Positions 5,676-10,263 of a stretch of 10,263 bases of DNA are shown in pieces (position 1 is the first letter of the stretch; every line of letters begins with the position of its first letter). Made by a program: the position numbers and the translations under genes. A model generated the notes under the pieces. That model ran no database searches and had not been told where the DNA came from. It saw nothing but the letters and a program-made list of their open reading frames with translations. Location of the stretch: assembly GCA_031267005.1 (NCBI GenBank), contig JAIRZX010000696.1, forward strand, positions 1 to 10,263. The letters run 5' to 3'. This DNA comes from Deltaproteobacteria bacterium. Lineage in GTDB: Bacteria > Desulfobacterota > Desulfarculia > Adiutricales > Adiutricaceae.

Positions 5676-7082
5676 ATGACTTCGGAATACGGGAGCCCCC
5701 GCCCCGCATGGCACGGGCCCGGGGCGGAAGAACCTTCTGGGCCTGTCCGCTCCTTGGAGGACCACGTCGATCCCAGCCCGGGCGCCCTCCGCCGGGCCCG
5801 CGACGGCTCGCCTTTAAGCACCTGCGATCCTCCCCGCCGCGATCCTCCCAGCCGCGGGCATCCCCCCTGTGATCCGTCGCCTCCCGGCCCCTCCCCGCCC
5901 GAACCTTCCCCGCCCGAACCCTCCCCGCCCGAACCCTCCCCGCCCGCCCCTGCCCCAGCTATGCACCCCCGGAAGTCCCCCTTCGTCAGCCACGCCCCCG
6001 CCGCCGCCGCCATCCTTTTCCTGGCGGCCGCCCTCCTGTGCCTGGCCGACCGCTTCGACGCCGCCGTCCGGGAGGCCGGCGAGGCAAACATGCATCTGAC
6101 CCGGACGGAACTCGGCGAGGCCAACCGCAGGCAGTACCTTGCGGCGGTAAACGAGGCCGTGAGCGCCTTGAACGCCGAGCCCGGGCTCGCGGTGGCCAGG
6201 GTGCGGCCCGTAAAGGGCGGGAGCTTCGAGATCACCGTCCTGAAGGATCCCGTAGCCAGGGACCCGGAGTCGGTCATGGGCCGCCTGAGGCTGCCCGGCA
6301 ACAGGGACAAGTACAGGCTGGCCGTAAAGCCTTACGTCTCGGCGGAACCCTCCCTGGTGCTCTTCAGGGCCGAGAGGCTGCTCGGCCTCCCACCCGGCGT
6401 CCGCGCGGCCTACAGGCCCGAGGACGGGGTGCTGGAGCTTTCGGGCCCTGCCCCCTTGGGGCGGATCCAGGAGATCTTGAAGCTCGCGCCCTTCGTGCCC
6501 GGCGTCCTGCAGGTAAAGGCGGCCGATTTGAGCGATCCCCTCGAGGGGCGGGCCGTCGAGCTCCTGGAACAGGCCGACGGGCTTTCGCTTCATTTCGCCC
6601 CGGGCGAGGCGGAACCGACGGACCCCGTCCTCCTGGCTTCCGCCGCAAGGAGCTTGGGCGATCTCGCCAGGCTCGCGCCTGGGATGGACGTCCCGGTAAA
6701 CGTGTTCGTCTACGGCAGCCCCGACCGCCGCCCCGGCGCCCCGAAACCCTCCGAGGCCAGGGAAGCCGAAGACGAGGCGCTGGCGCTCTCCCGCGCCGAG
6801 ATGGTCGCGCGGGCCCTCGCCGCCTCCGGCGCCGTCGCGGCTTTCCGCGCCTTCGGCTCCGACGCCGCCTTTCGCGCCTTCGGCTCCGACGGAAGCCTCC
6901 ACTCGGGACCCGGGCCGGGGCCCGCCGGCCTCAAGGCTTCCGGTGTCGCCGTCGTCCGCGTGAGCCTGGGAGACGGCCGCGGCCTCCATACCCCGCGCTC
7001 CGGCTGCCCCTACCCCGGACCCTGGGGCGCCCCCGAATGCCCGGACGCCCCCGCGCCCGAGCCGGAGAAAGGGCGGCATTAG
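5676..7082 (+). CDS. Paralogue of the periplasmic half of the OmpA protein, with degenerate OmpA motif
   Basis: The ORF has 468 residues and starts 21 nt after the previous stop, so it is surely in the same operon. Residues 1-95 are Pro-rich (PSPPE repeats) and may be disordered cytoplasm. A membrane segment lies at about 109-124 and the rest should be periplasmic. From the membrane segment onwards it aligns with residues from about 632 of the upstream protein: AEPGL, EITV.KD, PYVS..P and PPG(V/I)R recur in the same order. It lacks the roadblock-like domain. In the OmpA part the GHAD motif has become GSPD (347-350). The Asp and Arg (R373) remain but are 23 residues apart instead of 15, so peptidoglycan binding may be altered or lost. 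FGSD is duplicated. The start is uncertain: ATG at 5676 has a weak GGAAAGG site, while ATG at 5961 (residue 96) would give a protein beginning just before the membrane segment but has no ribosome binding site. Confidence 0.78.
   Translation: MTSEYGSPRPAWHGPGAEEPSGPVRSLEDHVDPSPGALRRARDGSPLSTCDPPRRDPPSRGHPPCDPSPPGPSPPEPSPPEPSPPEPSPPAPAPAMHPRKSPFVSHAPAAAAILFLAAALLCLADRFDAAVREAGEANMHLTRTELGEANRRQYLAAVNEAVSALNAEPGLAVARVRPVKGGSFEITVLKDPVARDPESVMGRLRLPGNRDKYRLAVKPYVSAEPSLVLFRAERLLGLPPGVRAAYRPEDGVLELSGPAPLGRIQEILKLAPFVPGVLQVKAADLSDPLEGRAVELLEQADGLSLHFAPGEAEPTDPVLLASAARSLGDLARLAPGMDVPVNVFVYGSPDRRPGAPKPSEAREAEDEALALSRAEMVARALAASGAVAAFRAFGSDAAFRAFGSDGSLHSGPGPGPAGLKASGVAVVRVSLGDGRGLHTPRSGCPYPGPWGAPECPDAPAPEPEKGRH
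5890..5949 (+). repeat. Four 15-bp repeats encoding PSPPE
   Basis: Four 15-bp units (5890, 5905, 5920, 5935; the last is diverged at its end) follow the pattern CCTCCCCGCCCGAAC. In frame they encode repeated PSPPE within the Pro-rich N-terminal region of the short OmpA-like paralogue. The length is a multiple of three, so copy-number change would keep the frame. Confidence 0.85.
6837..6890 (+). repeat. 27-bp in-frame tandem duplication (AAFRAFGSD twice)
   Basis: Residues 388-396 and 397-405 of the short OmpA-like paralogue are both AAFRAFGSD, and the two DNA copies differ at only three positions. The single FGSD in the larger protein lies in the equivalent place, after the helix that follows the OmpA arginine. 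The duplication is therefore a late event in this gene and may disturb the fold. Confidence 0.85.
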
Positions 7083-7191
7083 GGCCGGATCCCGCGCGGG
7101 TAAGCCGTACTCTCCCCCCCTTCCTCCGGCGCCGGCCCCCCCCGTCCGTCCGGGCGCCGCGGAAAAATTCGCCGCTGGCCTCCGAAAAGGC

Positions 7192-7220
7192 TTTAAATCG
7201 CGCTGGAAAACTAATATAAG
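7192..7220 (+). promoter_or_regulatory. Candidate promoter facing the tandem array
   Basis: TTTAAA (7192-7197) and TATAAG (7215-7220) are 17 bp apart, within the most AT-rich patch of this gap. Transcription would start near 7227 and run straight into the 34-bp repeats. No gene lies downstream before the GTPase promoter. Confidence 0.35.
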
Positions 7221-7323
7221 GGGCTTTGACGATTTCCCCGGCGCCCCCCGGCCCCGCCGTCCTTCCAGGCGGCCGCGCCTTTTCCCGCCGCTTCGGCGCC
7301 GGCCTGCTTCCCGGTTTCCCAGC

Positions 7324-7588
7324 CTTCCCCGCCTCCCAAAGCTTCTCCGCGCAAACGCCTTCCCCGCCTCCCAAAGCTTCTCCGCGCAAACGCCTCCCCG
7401 CCTCCCAAAGCTTCTCCGCGCAAACGCCTCCCCGCCTCCCAAAGCTTCTCCGCGCAAACGCTTCCCCGCCTCCCAAAGCTTCTCCGCGCAAACGCTTCCC
7501 GGCCCCAAAAAGCTTCTCCGCGCAAACGCTTCCCGGCCCCCAAAAGCTTCTCCGCGCAAACGCTTCCCGGCCCCAAAAGATTCTCCGC
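7324..7588. repeat. Tandem array of 34-35 bp units, seven full copies plus one partial
   Basis: Full units start at 7324, 7359 (35 bp each), 7394, 7428, 7462, 7496 and 7530 (34 bp each); a truncated copy covers 7564-7588. All full units share the core AAGCTTCTCCGCGCAAACG. The first half varies: the first five read CCCCGCCTCCCA, the last ones CCCGGCCCCAAA, so the array has two sub-families in order. There are no unique spacers, so this is a minisatellite and not a CRISPR array. Neither 34 nor 35 is a multiple of three, yet no stop codon arises in several frames, which creates long spurious reading frames on both strands. Confidence 0.95.
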
Positions 7589-7772
7589 CTCTCCGCCTCC
7601 ATGATTCCGCTTTCCAAGCATTAACCCGCATTAACTTTTCCGCGCTTCAGCGCTTCGCCCTCCCCGGTCCGCCGGACCGAGGCGGGCCTCCTTTCGGGCC
7701 GGCCGACGCGCAAGCCCTCCGGTCGCTTACGGCCGCCTGCCCCTCCCTCGCCCGGCCAGCGGCCAGTTCCGC

Positions 7773-7801
7773 TTCACAAATCTGGCCTGGCGGCGTATAC
7801 T
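7773..7801 (+). promoter_or_regulatory. Sigma70-type promoter of the GTPase-GGDEF operon
   Basis: TTCACA (7773-7778) and TATACT (7796-7801) match the consensus at five of six positions each and are exactly 17 bp apart. Transcription should start near 7808, giving a leader of about 210 nt. The leader opens with a stable hairpin (7829-7848). It is the best promoter in the window. Confidence 0.7.
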
Positions 7802-8019
7802 GATAACCTGTTGAATCTTGCCCTTGGCCGGGGCCGGAAGCGGCCCCGCCGCGTCTAAGACCTTACGGGGAAAGCGGGCCGCCCCCGCCGGAAACCCCAT
7901 GCCCCCGGACGCCCGAACGGAACAAGAACTTCAGCTCGGCCCCGCGGACGGGGGCCCGCCGGCCCCGCCCCTGGCGCGGCCCTGGGGCCCGATGCCGCCC
8001 CGGGCCCGGAAACGGCGCC

Positions 8020-8520
8020 ATGATTAACAAGAAAATCTGCATGCTGGGGGCCTTCTGCGTGGGCAAGACCGCCCTGGTGCGCCAGTACGTCAGTTCCATC
8101 TTCTCCGACAACTACCTCTCCACCGTGGGGGTGAAGATATCGAAGAAGGTGGTCTCCGAGGAGGGCGGCGGCGTCTCCCTGGTACTCTGGGACATGGAGG
8201 GCCAGGACAACTACTCCACCGTCAACCTGAGCTACCTGAGGGGAGCGAACGGCCTCCTGTTCGTCGTGGACGGGACCCGGGGGGAGTCCCTCTCCATCGC
8301 CCTGAAGCTCAGAAACGAGTCCATAAAGATCCTGGGCAAGGGTGTGCCCGGCTACTTCCTCATCAACAAGGCCGACCTGGAACCCGAGTGGGAGATAACC
8401 GACAAGGTGCTCAGGTCGCTGGAGTCCAAGGGCGTCAAGATCGTCAAGACGAGCGCCAAGACGGGGCTCAACGTCGAGAGGACATTTTCCGAGCTCACGC
8501 TCGCCATGATGGAGCACTAG
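8020..8520 (+). CDS. Small Ras-like GTPase
   Basis: This 166-residue single-domain GTPase has every signature of the Ras superfamily, at nearly Ras numbering. G1 P-loop GAFCVGKT is at 10-17, switch I Thr35 within NYLSTVG, G3 DMEGQ at 58-62, G4 NKAD at 116-119, and G5 TSAK at 144-147. Q62 corresponds to catalytic Gln61 of Ras. Position 12 is Phe, where Ras has Gly, so an arginine finger entering there would be hindered. No C-terminal cysteine motif or lipidation signal is present, so it is a soluble cytoplasmic switch. It cycles between GTP and GDP forms; likely partners are the roadblock-like protein upstream and the cyclase downstream. The ATG has only a weak GGA upstream (8008-8010). It heads a two-gene operon. 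The family (small Ras-like prokaryotic GTPase) is sure; the subfamily and partners are inferred. Confidence 0.93.
   Translation: MINKKICMLGAFCVGKTALVRQYVSSIFSDNYLSTVGVKISKKVVSEEGGGVSLVLWDMEGQDNYSTVNLSYLRGANGLLFVVDGTRGESLSIALKLRNESIKILGKGVPGYFLINKADLEPEWEITDKVLRSLESKGVKIVKTSAKTGLNVERTFSELTLAMMEH
8511..8514 (+). promoter_or_regulatory. Ribosome binding site of the cyclase inside the GTPase gene
   Basis: GGAG overlaps the last codons of the GTPase gene, 10 nt before the ATG at 8525. Translation of the two proteins is therefore probably coupled. Confidence 0.55.
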
Positions 8521-8524
8521 TCAC

Positions 8525-9634
8525 ATGACCCCTCTGGGACCCCCCCACGCAGAAGACGCCGGGGCCCTGGGCTTCGAGTTCCTGAACTTCCTGGAGTACG
8601 CGCTGTTAAGGCGCATCGAGCCCATGCACTACGAGTTCTACGGGAGCCCCCCCGAGTTCTACACCCGCATCTTCACCTCCGGAGGCGAGAAACCGCGCCT
8701 GGACAACCCCTGGGACCACTCCTTCATGCTGGAGTACTTCCTCCTGGACGCGGAGGAGTTTTTCGACCGCAACCCGGCCCCCGGCGAGAAGATAAACTCC
8801 GGGATCTGGCTCGAGACCGCCGAAAAGACTTCCGAGGAAGTGCCCCTGATAGCCAAGGCCTGGCAGCTCCGGACCGAGCAGGTCATAAGCATCCAGGTCA
8901 TACACGAAGAGTACGCGGAGAGGCTCAGGATACTCAGGAAAGCCCGCCACGAGCTCATCGAGCGGCGCAAGATCTCGTCCGCGCTAAACACCTTCAAGAA
9001 GAAGGCCCTCTTCGACGCCATGACGAAGCTCTACAACAAGGGGAGCTTCATGGACATCCTCCAGGAGCAGGTCGACAAGTTCCGGACCTACACCCCCACC
9101 ATGGCGCTCTTCATCATAGACGTGGACCATTTCAAGGACGTGAACGACACCCTGGGCCACCTGGCCGGGGACTCGATCCTCATCCAAGTGGCGGACCTGC
9201 TGAAGGGCTCCCTCAGGAAGAGCGACTTCCCGGCCCGATACGGCGGCGACGAGTTCACCGTCATAGCGCCGGACACCAACACCGAGCAGTCCCAGAAGCT
9301 CGCCGAGAAGCTCCGCAAGAGGGTCATGGCCCACGACTTCAACACGGGCAGCATACCCGTCACCATCAGCGTGGGCTACACCATCTACCGCCCCGGGGAG
9401 TCCCTGGACAACTTCATCCGCCGCGCCGACCTGGCCCTCTACGACGCCAAGGAGGCGGGCCGCAACTGCTCCTGCTTCCGCGACCCCTGGCTCATCGACG
9501 ACGACGAGCCCGAGACCCAGCCGTCCCTGGCCGGCCAGGCGGCGTCGGTCCCCGCCGCGTCCATGGCCGCGGGTCTCGGGAGCGGTCTGGACCTCGACCG
9601 GGACGATCTTGACGACAGCCCGATCGATCGCTAA
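8525..9634 (+). CDS. GGDEF diguanylate cyclase with a family-specific N-terminal domain
   Basis: This 369-residue cytoplasmic protein should make cyclic di-GMP from two GTP. Residues about 15-110 form an N-terminal region with conserved-looking aromatics (EYFLLDAEEFF near 74). A helical linker (about 105-165) leads into the catalytic domain. The GGDEF domain spans about 165-325: LYNK, DVDHFKDVND (199-208) with metal-binding Asp199, GGDEF at 240-244 fully canonical, and RKSD at 231-234, exactly five residues earlier. That is an intact inhibitory I-site, so product feedback is expected. The C-terminal 40 residues are acidic and low-complexity. There is no membrane segment or receiver domain. 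It starts 4 nt after the GTPase stop, suggesting the GTPase controls or is controlled by this enzyme. Cyclase activity is well supported; the input signal is unknown. Confidence 0.93.
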   Translation: MTPLGPPHAEDAGALGFEFLNFLEYALLRRIEPMHYEFYGSPPEFYTRIFTSGGEKPRLDNPWDHSFMLEYFLLDAEEFFDRNPAPGEKINSGIWLETAEKTSEEVPLIAKAWQLRTEQVISIQVIHEEYAERLRILRKARHELIERRKISSALNTFKKKALFDAMTKLYNKGSFMDILQEQVDKFRTYTPTMALFIIDVDHFKDVNDTLGHLAGDSILIQVADLLKGSLRKSDFPARYGGDEFTVIAPDTNTEQSQKLAEKLRKRVMAHDFNTGSIPVTISVGYTIYRPGESLDNFIRRADLALYDAKEAGRNCSCFRDPWLIDDDEPETQPSLAGQAASVPAASMAAGLGSGLDLDRDDLDDSPIDR

Positions 9635-9784
9635 TTTGCCCCCCCTCCCGGCGTCGGCCTCCCCCGGGGCCCAAGGCGGTCCCTGGCGCCCCGGATGCCC
9701 CGGCGGCCCGGTATACCCCTGAGCCTCGGGCCGCGCGCCCGCGCACCCTTTCCGAACCCCCTCCCCGCCCTTCCGGAGCCCCTT

Positions 9785-9800
9785 AAGGCCGGCCGGCCTT
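9785..9800. terminator. Weak bidirectional terminator candidate
   Basis: AAGGCCGGCCGGCCTT is a perfect 16-bp palindrome that can fold as a 6-bp stem with a GGCC loop, 150 bp after the cyclase stop. It ends in only three T on the + strand, so it is a poor intrinsic terminator, but it is the best hairpin in this gap. Confidence 0.25.
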
Positions 9801-9958
9801 TCCGGCCCCCGCTTCCCCCGAGGCTTTCCAGGAGGGCTTTTCCGGGCGCTTTTCCCAGGGCCCGGACGCCTTCCCGGCCCCGGCGCCGTGAACCGCCCCT
9901 TTTCCCAGACGACCCATCGCGGCCGCCCTCCCTTAAACGGGCCGGCGCGTCCGCTTTC

Positions 9959-10049
9959 CAGGCAAGGGAGCCGCCGCCGCGGCTGAAAGGCGCCATCCGA
10001 GGCGCGACCTTCACCACCTGATCCGGACAATGCCGGCGTAGGGAGCCTG
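9959..10049 (+). promoter_or_regulatory. TPP (thiamin pyrophosphate) riboswitch, THI element
   Basis: The 3' half carries the hallmark sequence CTGATCCGG (10018-10026), AATG, CCGG and CGTAGGGA (10037-10044). This matches the conserved pyrophosphate-sensing arm of TPP riboswitches such as E. coli thiM. The other elements fit. P1 is CAGGC (9959-9963) with GCCTG (10045-10049). P2 is AGG (9965-9967) with CCT (10008-10010). P3 is AGCCGC (9969-9974) with GCGGCT (9979-9984), running into CTGAAA (9983-9988; the consensus is CTGAGA). P3a is GCGCC (9990-9994) with GGCGC (10001-10005). It binds TPP and normally represses thiamin synthesis or transport genes, here expected to the right on the + strand. 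Confidence 0.93.
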
Positions 10050-10116
10050 CCAGCCGTCCTCAGCCCCCGGCAGGGGACGGCGGCCCGGGCGGCGCCCGCG
10101 GCGGCTCCGAGGAGCC
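10046..10116 (+). promoter_or_regulatory. Putative expression platform of the TPP riboswitch
   Basis: CCTGCC (10046-10051), which contains most of the 3' strand of P1, can pair with GGCAGG (10069-10074). GCCGTCC (10053-10059) can pair with GGACGGC (10075-10081). These two helices cross and cannot coexist, and the first also excludes P1. Further on, GGCTC (10103-10107) pairs with GAGCC (10112-10116) and hides the Shine-Dalgarno-like GAGGAG (10109-10114) that stands 7 nt before a GTG at 10122. There is no T-run, so control of translation rather than termination is more likely. Inferred from base pairing alone. Confidence 0.45.
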
Positions 10117-10263
10117 CTCCCGTGAGCGTCCCCCGAACCCCAGAAACCCGCCCCCCCCAATGTTCCCGTGACGGGACCGGCTGCGCGGGCCCCCGCCCCC
10201 GGCGGAACGATCCCCTTAAAACGGCCCGGCCCTGCGCAACCACCGACTCCGGGGGCGGGGCCG

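Larger units (their letters stand above)
7083..8019. other. Non-coding region between the OmpA genes and the GTPase operon
   Basis: I see no credible gene. Perfect palindromes lie just after the stop (CCCGCGCGGG at 7091-7100). An AT-richer island at about 7160-7220 holds a promoter candidate. Then comes the 34-35 bp tandem array, followed by unremarkable GC-rich sequence. The promoter of the GTPase operon is at 7773-7801 and its leader of about 210 nt runs to 8019. The leader begins with an 8-bp hairpin capped by GAAG (7829-7848). No clear Rho-independent terminator follows the upstream gene. Confidence 0.65.
9635..10263. other. Non-coding right end with thiamin riboswitch leader
   Basis: After the cyclase stop there is about 320 bp of GC-rich sequence without a convincing gene on either strand, then the TPP riboswitch and its leader. 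No clear promoter is visible in front of the riboswitch; the only AT-containing patch is TTAAAC near 9933. The regulated gene should lie to the right of the window edge or start within the last 140 bp. Confidence 0.65.

Noticed and set aside
7324..7588. CRISPR array
   Set aside because: Units are contiguous and nearly identical along their whole length; there are no unique spacers and no cas gene nearby.
7226..7624. 132-codon + strand frame over the tandem array
   Set aside because: Starts at TTG without a ribosome binding site and consists of repeat translation.
5814..7631. 605-codon open frame on the minus strand
   Set aside because: It is antisense to the OmpA-like paralogue and runs through the 34-bp array; its open state follows from the codon bias and the lack of stops in the repeats. 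No domain pattern.
7818..8027. 69-codon frame in the GTPase leader
   Set aside because: Overlaps the GTPase start in another frame, has no ribosome binding site, and its composition is that of the gap.
9695..10021. 108-codon + strand frame after the cyclase
   Set aside because: Pro/Arg-rich, runs into the TPP aptamer, and no motif is visible.

Overview
The window is very GC-rich and, for a bacterium, sparsely coding: five genes, all on the + strand, cover about two thirds of it. The long gaps are C-rich on the + strand, almost free of stop codons, and hold short tandem repeats and hairpins. The protein families (Ras-like GTPase, roadblock-like plus OmpA protein, GGDEF enzyme) and Shine-Dalgarno starts indicate a Gram-negative bacterium. 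A deltaproteobacterium-like lineage is a guess; no marker gene is present.

Layout. 1-1351 is a non-coding region with a 14-unit array of 9/10-bp repeats (83-217), a promoter with an A-tract (401-438), an intrinsic terminator on the minus strand (644-669) and paired hairpins. 1352-7082 holds three genes in a row. The first encodes a coiled-coil cytoplasmic protein. The second encodes a 1013-residue inner-membrane protein with a cytoplasmic roadblock-like domain and a periplasmic OmpA-type peptidoglycan-binding domain. The third encodes a paralogue of only the periplasmic half of the second, with a degenerate OmpA motif. 7083-8019 is a gap carrying a 34-35 bp tandem array (7324-7588) and two promoter candidates. 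8020-9634 is a two-gene operon: a small Ras-like GTPase, then, 4 nt later, a diguanylate cyclase with a family-specific N-terminal region. 9635-10263 is non-coding and contains a TPP riboswitch (9959-10049) that probably controls a thiamin gene beyond the right edge.

How the genes may work together (inference): the GTPase would act as a nucleotide-dependent switch read by the roadblock-like domain of the membrane protein. That protein links the cytoplasm to the peptidoglycan. The coiled-coil protein may be a scaffold and the cyclase a c-di-GMP output. This resembles the logic of the MglA/MglB polarity system, but here the roadblock-like domain is fused to a cell-wall anchor. The thiamin riboswitch is a separate unit.
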